Assembly: GCA_049325575.1 (NCBI GenBank)
Contig: JBMOLK010000248.1
Coordinates: forward strand, 1 to 50,091
Source of the DNA: JBMOLK01 sp049325575
Lineage (GTDB): Bacteria; Bacillota; Clostridia; Acetivibrionales; Acetivibrionaceae
Length of the DNA: 50,091 nucleotides
Direction: 5' to 3'
The notes below the pieces were generated by a model. The model was given only the letters and a program-made list of their open reading frames with translations. It searched no databases and was not told where the DNA came from. Below, piece by piece: positions 17,491 through 26,544 of the stretch; position 1 is the first letter of the stretch; each line of letters opens with the position of its first letter. The position numbers were made by a program, and so were the translations under genes.

Positions 17491-18408
17491 ATGAAGAAGC
17501 TAATCTTAATGACATTTGCCACAGTAATAACAATAACTGCATGTTCACAGACCATTAGACACAAAGACCCTGAGGACGTAGTCGTAATAGAGGCATCCAG
17601 CTCTCCTATACTGTATTCTACACCAACCCCTTTAGAACCAACTCTGAATATTATTAATTCCAAAGGCAATACAATTATGACACGGTTTGATACACCCGAA
17701 GGTTTCCAGAGGGCTGATGCAGAGGAAGGGTCCTTTGCAAGCTACTTAAGAAATCTTCCTCTAAAGCCCCACGGTTCAAAAGTAATGTACTATGACGGAG
17801 GGACTAAAAGCAGAAATGTACATGATGCCGTTATAGACATAGATGTTGGGAAAAGGGATTTACAGCAGTGTGCCGATGCGGTAGTGAGGCTTAGATCAGA
17901 GTACCTTTATGGTAAGAAGCAGTACGATAAGATACATTTTAATTTTACCAATGGATTTAATGCTGATTACAGCAAATGGCGGGACGGCTACAGGATAACC
18001 GTTAGCGGTAATAGAGCCGGTTGGGTAAAAAGATCGGGCTTTTCAAGTGACTATAAAGTTTTCAGGGATTACCTTGACATGGTCTTTGCCTATGCAGGCA
18101 CCATTTCATTATCACAGGAACTAAATATGGTCGCGGTGNNNNNNNNNNAAGATATGCAAATAGGAGATGTATTTATTCAGGCAAACCCCGGGCACTGTGT
18201 AATTGTTGTTGATATGGCCCAAAACATGACAACGGGTGAAAAGATATTTATGATTGCACAAAGCTACATGCCTGCCCAGGATATTCATATACTTAAAAAT
18301 CCAGGTAAGGAGAATATAAGCCCCTGGTATTCCGCTGATTTTGGCAGGGTCCTTGATACTCCCGAATGGACCTTTTATAAGGATGATCTAAAAAGATTTC
18401 CGGATTAA
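17491..18408 (+). CDS. DUF4846 lipoprotein, interrupted by assembly gap
   Basis: About 305 residues in the current reading. The N-terminus is a lipoprotein signal (MKKLILMTF ... lipobox TACSQ). The rest fits DUF4846: 'RFDTPEGFQRADAEEGSFAS', 'YLRNLPLKPHGSKVMYYDG', 'DAVIDIDVGKRDLQQCADAV', 'GDVFIQANPGHCVIVVDMA', 'FMIAQSYMPAQDIHILKNP'. Function is unknown; the late GDVF ... PGH part recalls cysteine-peptidase-like or carbohydrate-related folds, but that is speculation. The ten unknown bases at 18139-18148 fall inside it; the frame is the same on both sides only if the true gap keeps phase. Likely co-transcribed with the upstream kinase (26-base gap). Confidence 0.8.
   Translation: MKKLILMTFATVITITACSQTIRHKDPEDVVVIEASSSPILYSTPTPLEPTLNIINSKGNTIMTRFDTPEGFQRADAEEGSFASYLRNLPLKPHGSKVMYYDGGTKSRNVHDAVIDIDVGKRDLQQCADAVVRLRSEYLYGKKQYDKIHFNFTNGFNADYSKWRDGYRITVSGNRAGWVKRSGFSSDYKVFRDYLDMVFAYAGTISLSQELNMVAVXXXXDMQIGDVFIQANPGHCVIVVDMAQNMTTGEKIFMIAQSYMPAQDIHILKNPGKENISPWYSADFGRVLDTPEWTFYKDDLKRFPD
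18139..18148. other. Assembly gap of ten N
   Basis: Ten unknown bases inside the DUF4846 gene. The true length may differ from ten. Confidence 1.
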
Positions 18409-18454
18409 CAAAAAAGGTAATGTACCAGGGTGCAGCGGAGGCAGAACGAAAAGA

Positions 18455-18484
18455 TTGAATATGACCGTGTTATGGTGATATAAT
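18455..18484 (+). promoter_or_regulatory. Sigma-A promoter for the TPR/AAA+ trio
   Basis: TTGAAT (18455-18460) and a perfect TATAAT (18479-18484) with an 18-base spacer, 32 bases before the start codon of the first gene of the trio. Confidence 0.6.
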
Positions 18485-18516
18485 TACTTAAAAAGTATGT
18501 GGAGGGAAACAATTTA

Positions 18517-18984
18517 ATGAACGAAGAGCTTTTTCAGCCGTCTCTAAGTGACGGTAATGATAAAGAAACCGAAACCTACGATATTGGAAAGTTATTTTAT
18601 GTTGCATTTTTTGGCGGTATAGTACCTACTGTTGTACTTAGCAGCGTATGTGCCAGAGGCTTAAAGCTAAAAAGTACTGTCATAAATTTGATGATTACAG
18701 CAGGTGTATTGGTACTTATAGTAAATGTATTCATTGCAGGGCTTTTTGTTGCAGGCTACATTACTATAGAAAAAACTTACCTACGATGGATATTCAGAAT
18801 AGTAACAGTACTTCTCTATTTGGGATTTTATAAGATAATGAGTCCTAAATATAAGCAGCATATTGTTTTTGGAGGCGAGACAAAGCCATTATTAAGAGAT
18901 GCTATTATATGGATAATAGCAGGTAATATTATACAATTTTTCTTATTTTCTTTTGGGGGTTTGGTGATAAATAATGTCATATGA
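18517..18984 (+). CDS. Four-helix membrane protein of unknown function
   Basis: A 155-residue protein starting at ATG 18517, six bases behind GGAGGG (18501-18506 region); the GTG at 18499 is too close to that ribosome site. After a 25-residue acidic head come about four hydrophobic helices with a Lys-rich loop. I do not recognise the family. Its end overlaps the following TPR gene by 11 bases, and that one overlaps the AAA+ gene, so the three are translationally coupled and probably work together at the membrane. Confidence 0.75.
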   Translation: MNEELFQPSLSDGNDKETETYDIGKLFYVAFFGGIVPTVVLSSVCARGLKLKSTVINLMITAGVLVLIVNVFIAGLFVAGYITIEKTYLRWIFRIVTVLLYLGFYKIMSPKYKQHIVFGGETKPLLRDAIIWIIAGNIIQFFLFSFGGLVINNVI

Positions 18985-19861
18985 TTATTTTTTTGAAAAA
19001 GAGCTTCAAGAGGTCTATCACTATATTAATATTAGAAGGTTCAGCCATGCTAAAGACAAGCTATTTGATCTGCTTTCCCAAAATCCAAACGATGGAAAGC
19101 TTCTATATTTGTCAGCCACCTGCTTTTTCGCACTGGATAACCATGATGAAGCAATTAGATATTGTAAACAGGCACTCGAAAGCGGTTTTCCGGCAGAATC
19201 CTGCAACTATCTGCTTGGGAAAATTTATACCGGGTTAAAAAGATATGCTGAAGCTGAAAAGTGCTTTCTTGAGGCACTAAGAATAGATCCACAGGATGCG
19301 GATGTTATAGCAGCCTATGGTTATTTGATGCTAAAGACGGGGATTGATAAAAAAGCAGAACAGCTTTTAAATGAAGCAAGACGTATTGACCCGGACAGTA
19401 CAGAGGTTTTACGTTACTGCTTTTATTACTACATTGCAAAAAATAAGGGTAAAGAGCGTCTTATGATAATGGAACGATATCTCCAGGTATCGGATGATGA
19501 GGTAAGCAAGCTCGTTAAGATAGGCTTGTCCGAGATTTTGAACGGTAATTATAAATCAGCCAGGGAAAGCTTCAGGCAGGCATACCTGTTGGACCCACAA
19601 AACAAGGATCTGCTTACCCTTCTTGAGGAGGTAAATACTGATTCAAATATAATTTTTGCGCCTCTTAGACTTATTGAAAAAGTTGGCGGACCGGCTGTGT
19701 TATGGGTTTCTTTTATTATAACGGCGTTGATACTAAGAGCACTCAAGCAGTATACAATTGCTTCAATTATAGCAATAGTATATATTTCTCTTTGTATATA
19801 TAGCTGGGTTGCCACAGGTATCTACAAAATAATTACAAAACGGAGGCAGAGTCATGGATAA
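18974..19861 (+). CDS. TPR protein with C-terminal membrane anchor
   Basis: A 295-residue protein with about five tetratricopeptide repeats (residues about 10-215; typical phrases 'AEAEKCFLEALRIDPQDADV' and 'ARESFRQAYLLDPQNKDLL') and two hydrophobic helices at the C-terminus (about 240-285) ending in a basic tail. TPR arrays bind partner proteins; here the likely partner is the AAA+ ATPase encoded next, whose own N-terminus carries a TPR pair. Overlaps both neighbours (11 and 8 bases). Confidence 0.85.
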   Translation: MSYDYFFEKELQEVYHYINIRRFSHAKDKLFDLLSQNPNDGKLLYLSATCFFALDNHDEAIRYCKQALESGFPAESCNYLLGKIYTGLKRYAEAEKCFLEALRIDPQDADVIAAYGYLMLKTGIDKKAEQLLNEARRIDPDSTEVLRYCFYYYIAKNKGKERLMIMERYLQVSDDEVSKLVKIGLSEILNGNYKSARESFRQAYLLDPQNKDLLTLLEEVNTDSNIIFAPLRLIEKVGGPAVLWVSFIITALILRALKQYTIASIIAIVYISLCIYSWVATGIYKIITKRRQSHG

Positions 19862-21221
19862 GATTGAAGTTATTCGTAAAATGATTGAGGATAACCCTTC
19901 CAACGCTTATGCATGGTATCTTCTGGGGTTGGAATATGTAGAAAACGGTGATGCAAGTGAAGCACTTCAGGCTTTTTCACAGTCACTTAAATATTCTGAT
20001 GACAGTTTAAAGAGCAAAGTCTTTGAAGCCCTTTTACGTGTCACAGGCAGTAATCCTGCAAAAGATAAAAGCGAAGAAAGTAATTCCAAAATCCCTGCAA
20101 TTGATACATATAAAGCTGCTGTAAATAATGATAATCTAACGCTAGATAAAAATAATGAAAAAGCAGAATCAGATAATGGTGAATACGAATACGAGAAAGA
20201 GAACCAAGAATGTGATTATCAGGATGAAGATTCTGAAGCTGAAGACTATGTCGGTTACTCTAAAGATGATAATTCGAGAGATGGAAAAATGATTCCCTTG
20301 AGAATAATATCTGGTGGGAAAGCTGCCGGGAGGACAGATGTAAGAGAAGAGGCTTCAAAGGTGGCCTTCAAAGATGTTGGAGGACTTGATGATGTAAAAG
20401 AAACCATAAGAATGAAGATAATTAAGCCCTTTGTCAATCCGGGTCTCTTTGACAGGTTTAAAAAGAAGGTGGGGGGTGGAATCTTGCTTTTCGGACCTCC
20501 GGGCTGCGGCAAGACTTTTATAGCCAAAGCTACAGCAGGCGAGTGTAATGCAAGGTTTGTACCCGTGCATATTACCGATATATTAGACCCTTATATGGGT
20601 GTCAGCTCACAGAATATTAAGGATATTTTTTCAAATGCAAGAGCTAAGAAGCCCTGTATACTTTTCTTTGACGAAATAGACACCATAGGCTTTAACAGGT
20701 CAAAGCTGTCCTCTGAACATATGCGGCCAATAATCGACCAGCTTTTATCAGAGATTGAGGGTATTGACTCAAGTACTGACAAGCTTCTAATAATCGGGGC
20801 TACAAATATGCCCTGGGACGTAGATTCGGCCTTTAAACGGCCCGGGCGTTTTGATAAAACCGTTTTTGTTCCGCCCCCGGATGAACCGGCCAGAGAAACC
20901 ATATTCAAGCTAAAAATGCAGGAAAGGCCTTCTGAGAATATTGACTTTAAACTGCTGGCAAGTAAGACCGAGCTTTATTCCGGAGCTGATATTGAAAATG
21001 TTGTGGAGACAGCAACAGAGAATGTGATTGCGGAGATTATGAGGACAGGCGACGAACGTCCAATCAGAATGAAAGACTTATTGTTTGCAGTTGAAAACAC
21101 AAAGCCGTCAACACTTGAATGGTTAAGGACAATCAAGAACTATGTAAAGTATGCCAATCAAGCCGGATTATATGATGATGTTGAAAAATTCCTGTCAAGA
21201 CATAAGAGGATTTTAGGCTGA
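19854..21221 (+). CDS. TPR-AAA+ ATPase, CDC48/FtsH-like
   Basis: A 455-residue protein. Residues 5-62 form a TPR-like hairpin pair ('AYAWYLLGLEYVENGDASEA'), 65-165 a disordered acidic linker rich in Glu, Asp and Asn, and 170-430 one AAA+ module of the classical CDC48/p97 type: 'VAFKDVGGLDDVKETI' entry, Walker A GPPGCGKT (214-221), Walker B ILFFDEID (269-276), sensor 1 'IIGATNMPWDVD' and arginine finger region 'KRPGRFD'. No protease or second ATPase domain is present, so it should act as an unfoldase or remodelling ATPase on unknown substrates. Last gene of the trio. Confidence 0.88.
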   Translation: MDKIEVIRKMIEDNPSNAYAWYLLGLEYVENGDASEALQAFSQSLKYSDDSLKSKVFEALLRVTGSNPAKDKSEESNSKIPAIDTYKAAVNNDNLTLDKNNEKAESDNGEYEYEKENQECDYQDEDSEAEDYVGYSKDDNSRDGKMIPLRIISGGKAAGRTDVREEASKVAFKDVGGLDDVKETIRMKIIKPFVNPGLFDRFKKKVGGGILLFGPPGCGKTFIAKATAGECNARFVPVHITDILDPYMGVSSQNIKDIFSNARAKKPCILFFDEIDTIGFNRSKLSSEHMRPIIDQLLSEIEGIDSSTDKLLIIGATNMPWDVDSAFKRPGRFDKTVFVPPPDEPARETIFKLKMQERPSENIDFKLLASKTELYSGADIENVVETATENVIAEIMRTGDERPIRMKDLLFAVENTKPSTLEWLRTIKNYVKYANQAGLYDDVEKFLSRHKRILG

Positions 21222-21305
21222 CATAAGGATTAAAACTTAATTTGATTACACTATACACATAAAGCAGAATTAGAATTTGAATTATAATCCCAGGGGAGAA
21301 TTCGC

Positions 21306-22380
21306 TTGAGAAGTATGAGTATAAAAAAGAAACTATACCTTTTAATTTTGATTATAATGCTTCCTATGATTACACTCCAGGTTTTTAAAATAGTAAAATC
21401 ATATAATGACAGCGTAAACCATGCACTTAATTCAAATAAGGATTTTGCTGAAGCTGTAAGTGTCTCTTTTAAAAATTACCTGGAAAGGCTCAATTATCAA
21501 TGGGTTTATCTATTATATCAGATCCAGAAATGAGTACTAGGGAAATCGGAGATTATATGAATGAAATAGCCCAAGTTCAACCGACAATACGTGAATACGC
21601 GTGGGTTGATACACAGGGTATCGTAATTGCAAGTTCTAAAAGCGAAGCTATAGGTATAAATATTAAGGACCGTAAATATATAAAACAGATCCTAAACGGT
21701 GAAGAAAAGGTCATATCTGATATAGTTTTATCCCGATTGGATAATAAGCCCACTTTTATTGTAGCACGTGGTATTCGTAAGGGTAATAATTTATCAGGCA
21801 TTGTAATGGCTACAATAGATATTGGTGATCTGGGAAAAGTACTCCCTTCGAAAAGAACAAACTCTTCAAGTTCCTTTGGACTAATAGACGGACAGGGATT
21901 CTTTGTATACCGCTATGGTATACCGGATATTGCAAACCGTTTGGTAAAAGTAAAAAGATTGAAAGGATTATTCTAAACCTTTTGTCAAATTCTATTAAGT
22001 TTACCAGGCCGGGAGGATTTATATATGTTAATATATTTGAAAGGCAGGATAAATTGTTAATATCGGTAAGAGACACCGGAATAGGTATCACCGAGGAAAA
22101 GCAGAAAATAGTGTTTGAAAGATTCAGGCTGGTTGATTCGACACTGCAAAGAGAGTATGAGGGAAGCGGTATAGGACTGTCTCTTGTTAAAGCTTTGGTA
22201 GAATCACACAATGGAAAGATTAACCTTCAAAGCGAATACGGTAAAGGAACTGAGTTCGTTACTGAGCTTCCTGTGGTTACGTTAAATCAAGATACTCCTG
22301 CCAATAAAAATCATGATAACGGCATGGAAAAAGTGCAGAAAATCAATATTGAGTTCTCTGATATATACTCCGGCAATTAG
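21306..22380 (+). pseudogene. Decayed sensor histidine kinase
   Basis: Three fragments of one gene. 21306-21533 encodes the N-terminal membrane helix and the start of a Cache-type sensor. A frameshift around 21485-21500 moves the frame, and 21500-21976 continues the Cache domain ('EYAWVDTQGIVIASSKSEAI', 'DRKYIKQILNGEEKVISDIV'). Near 21945-21955 the Cache sequence runs straight into the kinase N box in another frame (KKIERIILNLLSNSIKFT), so the end of the sensor, second helix, PAS and HisKA parts are gone. The HATPase G boxes remain to 22380 ('DTGIGITEEKQ', 'GIGLSLVKALVESHNG'). No phospho-acceptor histidine survives. Related to the intact kinase at 15323-17464. Confidence 0.85.
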
Positions 22381-22466
22381 TGTTCTTATTTCCCAGTTTG
22401 ATTTTTTATCCTGTTAATCTATAATTAATCTAGAGTATGTAAAGTATTAATGAAGGGTGCATTGGT

Positions 22467-24563
22467 TTGGGCTTTTTTGAAGTGCTGGAAAACAGGCATT
22501 GTATAAAACTTAATGAACAGCAGAGAAATGCAGTTACTCATGTTAACGGACCAGCCCTTGTTCTAGCAGGGCCTGGATCGGGAAAAACCACCGTAGTCAC
22601 CTCAAGAACAGCTTATCTGGTTCTAAAAGAAGGAGTTAGTCCCTCAAATATACTTACCATGACATTCAACCGGGCTGCTAAATATGAAATGGAAAACAGG
22701 TTTAAAAGGATTTTCGGATCAGACATTGGCAGTAAAGTCAATTTTTCCACTTTTCACAGTTTTTGCAACCTTGTGGTCCGTGACTATGAAAACCGGCAAG
22801 GTAAAAGGCTAAAAAGAATAGAAGGAAGCGAAGAAGATATAAATAAAAGATTTATTATAAAAAAGATATACCAGGAGATAAACGGGATAGGTATAAACGA
22901 TGACCAGCTAGAAGATTTGATAAACGAGATGGGACTTGTAAAGAACAAGATGGTAAAAGATCTTGCGGGAATGAGTTTTAACACCAAAAACTTCGCATCT
23001 ATATATAAGGCTTATGAGGATTACAAAAGGTCCAATCTTTTTATGGATTTTGATGATATGCTTTCATATGCTTACAGTATTCTAATAAAGTGCCCCGATA
23101 TTCTTTCACACTATAAGGAGAAATACCGCTTTTTTCAGGTGGATGAGGGACAGGATCTTTCAAAAATACAATTTGAAATACTAAGGCTCTTAGTAAGATC
23201 AAAAGAGAATAATCTTTTCATCGTGGCTGATGATGATCAATCCATCTATGGATTCAGAGGAGCAGAACCACAGTATATACTTGACATAGAGAAGCAGTTT
23301 TCAGGCTGCAGGTTATATTACCTTGAAAACAATTATCGTTCAACAGGAAATATAGTTGAGATAAGCAGCAGCTTTATCAAGAAAAATAGTGAAAGATATG
23401 ACAAAAACCACAGGACAGAAAACCAATATAAATATGACCCTTTTATAGTACAGGCAAGGGATGAGACTGAACAGCTAAAATTTATCATAGAAAAAGTAAA
23501 AGAGCATTCCCTGGATAAGAGTGGTAAAAAACTTGCGGTGCTATATAGAAACAGTCTTTCATCGGTGCCAATTGCCGACGCTCTTGACCGCAGCGGTATC
23601 AATTTTAATATAAAGCAAAACAAGCTGTTCTTTTTTAGTCATTGGGTAGTACAGGATATCCTTTCATTCTTAAAATTTTCGTTAAACCAGTGTGATGTAG
23701 ACTCCTTCATGAGAATATACTACAAAATGAGCCGGTATATTTCAAAGTCAATGTTGGAACAGGCTCTAAGTATTGGCTATGAGGACTCAATTATTGACGG
23801 AATTCTAAGGGGCAGTGAAATAAAGCCGTTTCAGAGAAAGTCTCTGGAAGAGACCAGGATGGATTTTAAGAGATTGGCTAAAGCACACCCTGTTTTGGCC
23901 CTTGAATATATCGAGGAAAACTTCAGGTATTTTGACAGTGTAAGGGATTACTGTGAAAGCACGGGAATATTCTTTGACAGTCTTTACAGCCTTTTTGGAA
24001 TACTAAAAACAATTGCAACAGGACTTAAAACCGTGCCAATGTTCTTACAGCGCATGGATGAGCTTAAGGAACTGCTTGATAGGGAAGGACAACAACATAA
24101 GAGCAATGTTACACTAACCACAGTACACTCAAGCAAGGGCCTTGAATATGACTGTGTAATCATGATAGACCTGGTTGATAGTGAGTTTCCAGGAAGACAG
24201 GCCATTGATATGGCTAAAAAGAATGCTAATAATTCCATGCTTGAGGAGGAGAGAAGGCTGTTCTATGTCGGAATGACCAGGGCAAAGGAATACCTGTATC
24301 TGGTATACCCAAAGGTTAGGAATGATTCTTTTGAATCAAGGTCCATGTTTATAACCGAAGTACTTGGGAGTATAAAAAGTAAGGCTTCTGACAGTATCTG
24401 TGAAGGAATGATTGTAAATCACAAGTATTTTGGAGAGGGCGTTATTGTAACTGTTCTTGAACAAAGCAATGACCGTACTATTTTAGAGATTGACTTTAAA
24501 GGCATAAGACGTAAGCTTGATCTCTCTACCTGCATAGAAAGCGGATTGCTTATATTGGGGTAG
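22467..24563 (+). CDS. UvrD/PcrA-type superfamily 1 DNA helicase
   Basis: A 698-residue helicase. Start TTG 22467 is supported by GAAGGGTG seven bases upstream. All SF1A motifs are present: Walker A AGPGSGKT (34-41), motif II VDEGQDLS, motif III 'ADDDQSIYGFRGAE', motif IV ENNYRST, motif V 'LTTVHSSKGLEYD' and motif VI 'RRLFYVGMTRAKEY'. Motif II reads DEGQ instead of the usual DEAQ or DEFQ. The C-terminus carries the small beta domain seen in PcrA/UvrD ('GMIVNHKYFGEGVIVTVLE'), which contacts RNA polymerase in PcrA. It should unwind DNA 3' to 5' in repair or replication-transcription conflict. The exact paralogue is unclear, so I give no symbol. Confidence 0.9.
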   Translation: MGFFEVLENRHCIKLNEQQRNAVTHVNGPALVLAGPGSGKTTVVTSRTAYLVLKEGVSPSNILTMTFNRAAKYEMENRFKRIFGSDIGSKVNFSTFHSFCNLVVRDYENRQGKRLKRIEGSEEDINKRFIIKKIYQEINGIGINDDQLEDLINEMGLVKNKMVKDLAGMSFNTKNFASIYKAYEDYKRSNLFMDFDDMLSYAYSILIKCPDILSHYKEKYRFFQVDEGQDLSKIQFEILRLLVRSKENNLFIVADDDQSIYGFRGAEPQYILDIEKQFSGCRLYYLENNYRSTGNIVEISSSFIKKNSERYDKNHRTENQYKYDPFIVQARDETEQLKFIIEKVKEHSLDKSGKKLAVLYRNSLSSVPIADALDRSGINFNIKQNKLFFFSHWVVQDILSFLKFSLNQCDVDSFMRIYYKMSRYISKSMLEQALSIGYEDSIIDGILRGSEIKPFQRKSLEETRMDFKRLAKAHPVLALEYIEENFRYFDSVRDYCESTGIFFDSLYSLFGILKTIATGLKTVPMFLQRMDELKELLDREGQQHKSNVTLTTVHSSKGLEYDCVIMIDLVDSEFPGRQAIDMAKKNANNSMLEEERRLFYVGMTRAKEYLYLVYPKVRNDSFESRSMFITEVLGSIKSKASDSICEGMIVNHKYFGEGVIVTVLEQSNDRTILEIDFKGIRRKLDLSTCIESGLLILG

Positions 24564-24665
24564 TATCAGCATCGTGCATCTCCATCTCATTTGTGAAAGG
24601 GAGCTGTCACAGTTTATAAAATAGTATACTAATTTCTAGGGAATTAAACCATAGTCTAAAAAGTA

Positions 24666-24904
24666 TTGATTTTAGTCTTTTCAAGCTTTGCCTTTTTAGT
24701 AGGAGCTATAGATGCTGTAGCTAGACCAGATGTGGGTCTTAACAATTTTTTTTTAAAATAAATAGGAATAAAAATTATTTGGTTTGGAATCCTAATATCA
24801 GTAATCCGTATTATATTTGGCTACCAATCTATTTTGTTATTGGAGCAGATTTAAGGTTCTTTCTATTTATTTATATTATGTATTATTCTATTAGAAAGAG
24901 GTAA
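24666..24904 (+). pseudogene. Small membrane protein broken by a homopolymer frameshift
   Basis: One frame from TTG 24666 reads LILVFSSFAFLVGAIDAVA and stops at 24759-24761. Another frame continues from about 24743 to a stop at 24902-24904 with 'NYLVWNPNISNPYYIWLPIY' and 'FVIGADLRFFLFIYIMYYS'. The frames meet in a run of nine T (24746-24754); one added T would join them into a protein of about 79 residues with two to three helices. The gene is either a recent pseudogene or a sequencing error. The family is not recognised. It ends six bases before the DUF3231 gene, so the pair may have arrived together. Confidence 0.5.
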
Positions 24905-24909
24905 AAATT

Positions 24910-25914
24910 ATGAATTATGAAAATATAAAGTTAACATCAGCTGAAATAGGTACTCTGTGGACTGAATATGTAAATGGTACAATGACAGATTGTGTAAATA
25001 GATATATGTATTCAATTGTTGAAGATGCATCAATCAAGAAAGTTTTTGAAGATGCTATTAATATTTTTGCAAAACAAAAACAGCAAATTTCTCAGTTTAT
25101 CAAAAAAGATGGATTTCCTGTACCTTTAGGGTTTACGGATTCTGATATTAATATGGAAGCTCCTAGGTTATTCACAGATATATTCTGTTTACAGTACTTG
25201 CATATAATGACTTTGCATGGTTTAATAGGACACATCACTTCGTTAAGTGCTTCAACCCGGAAAGATTTACGGAAAATGTATGATTCCTTTGATAACGACG
25301 GAAAAAGAATGTTTCATCAAACTATTGAATTATTGCTTGACAAGGGTAAGTTTCAAAGAGATCCATTATTTTACCCGGATGATGATATTGAGATTATAGA
25401 TAATAAAGATTTTGCAAATGGCTTATTAAAAACAAATCGAACTATAGCTGCCACAGAAATTGTAAATCTCTCCTTTAATATTAAAAAGAATATTATGGCT
25501 AAAACTCTTTCCATTGCTTTTGGTCAGGTAGTACAATCTAAAGAAGTAAGAAAATTTTTAGAAGATAGTCAAAATACAGCGGACAATCAAATTCAGACAT
25601 TAAGCGAAATTTTAAAGAATGATAACTTGCCATCTCCGTCATCCTTTGAAACAGAAATAACGACATCACAAGTAGCCCCTTTTTCAGATAAACTTATGTT
25701 ATATCACATAGGCCTTTTGTTTCAAGTTGGCCAAGTGTACCACGGAGCCGGTCTTGCATCATCTATGAGAGCAGATCTTGTAATGACTTATGAAAAGGTT
25801 ATATTAAAAAATTTAGCAGTAGTAAAGAATTGGTTTGATATAATGGTTAAAAATAAGTGGTTAGAACAACCGCCCCTTGCACCTAATAGAAAAGAAATCA
25901 CAAGAGCCAGGTAG
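24910..25914 (+). CDS. DUF3231 family protein
   Basis: A 334-residue helical protein resembling DUF3231, with the family's tandem arrangement of two similar halves: 'KLTSAEIGTLWTEYVNGTM' opens the first, and 'KTNRTIAATEIVNLSFNIKK' leads into the second; both contain His-rich helices ('YLHIMTLHGLIGHI' and 'LMLYHIGLLFQVGQVYHGAG') like ferritin-type bundles. The function is unknown; homologues are common in spore-forming Firmicutes. Codon use is more AT-rich than in neighbours, with no operon partner, and a Tn3 transposase tail follows, so acquisition by transfer is likely. Confidence 0.8.
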   Translation: MNYENIKLTSAEIGTLWTEYVNGTMTDCVNRYMYSIVEDASIKKVFEDAINIFAKQKQQISQFIKKDGFPVPLGFTDSDINMEAPRLFTDIFCLQYLHIMTLHGLIGHITSLSASTRKDLRKMYDSFDNDGKRMFHQTIELLLDKGKFQRDPLFYPDDDIEIIDNKDFANGLLKTNRTIAATEIVNLSFNIKKNIMAKTLSIAFGQVVQSKEVRKFLEDSQNTADNQIQTLSEILKNDNLPSPSSFETEITTSQVAPFSDKLMLYHIGLLFQVGQVYHGAGLASSMRADLVMTYEKVILKNLAVVKNWFDIMVKNKWLEQPPLAPNRKEITRAR

Positions 25915-25979
25915 CATAAGTATAATAAAGAAATATTTGAAAGGAACCCACGTGTTGGTTGTGGCCATCAATAAATTTC

Positions 25980-26168
25980 TGGGAACTATATATTAATACC
26001 CCCCTTATGATCCAAAAAGTACTGTCTCATGAAAAGTGGTATGACTTAATGACTCCAGAAGATTTCAGGGCACTTACACCACTAATATATACCCATATAA
26101 ACCCATATGGACATTAAATCAACATTTACTTTGCCTTTGGATGCACGGATGCTGTTATTACCCCATAT
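25980..26168 (+). pseudogene. Tail of a Tn3-family transposase
   Basis: Reading from about 25980, one frame gives 'WELYINTPLMIQKVLSHEKW' followed by 'YDLMTPEDFRALTPLIYTHI' and NPYGH before a stop; after a +1 shift the next frame reads DIKSTFTLPLDA. Tn3-family transposases end with this pattern (NTLMIQ ... TPEDxRALTPL ... HxNPYG ... LDxxxRLPL). Only the last 60 or so residues survive, with a frameshift and no start, so it is a decayed remnant. No terminal inverted repeat was identified. Confidence 0.7.
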
Positions 26169-26206
26169 TGGGTGATATATGATAAGTCTTTGCTACAAGA
26201 GAAAAC

Positions 26207-26254
26207 AAAAAATTAAGGATATAACAGATGTAACTGTTATATCCTTAATTTTTT
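26207..26254 (-). terminator. Terminator of tRNA-Trp
   Basis: A 21-base perfect stem (AAAAAATTAAGGATATAACAG with its complement) around a 6-base loop, read on the minus strand just after the tRNA and followed by T residues. Confidence 0.9.
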
Positions 26255-26329
26255 GGCAGGGGCAACAGGAATCGAACCCGTAACCAACGGTTTTGGAGAC
26301 CGCTACTCTACCAATTGAGCTATACCCCT
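26254..26329 (-). tRNA. tRNA-Trp (CCA)
   Basis: Minus-strand cloverleaf: acceptor AGGGGTA with TGCCCCT, D arm TAGCTCAATTGGTAGAGTA, anticodon stem GCGGT/ACCGT with loop CTCCAAA giving anticodon CCA, T arm GGGTTCGATTCC, discriminator G and encoded CCA. 76 bases. Transcribed alone from its own consensus promoter. Confidence 0.96.
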
Positions 26330-26342
26330 ACGGCGCTTTTTT

Positions 26343-26371
26343 AGTATACAATAGCTTTAATTTGATGTCAA
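26343..26371 (-). promoter_or_regulatory. Consensus sigma-A promoter of tRNA-Trp
   Basis: Minus strand TTGACA, 17-base spacer, TATACT, ending 14 bases before the tRNA. Five of six bases match at -10 and six of six at -35. Confidence 0.85.
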
Positions 26372-26544
26372 TGGGGAATATTAAATTTTTTGTCGTTTAA
26401 AACAAATTATTGTGATTGAATCCTGTATACTCAATCTCATACTCTTAATATCTCAGTATATCATGATTTTATAAATAAAATTGTATAGATTTTGAATTGT
26501 TTTATGGTAATATAGAGAAAGATATTAATTATTACCCGTTGAAT

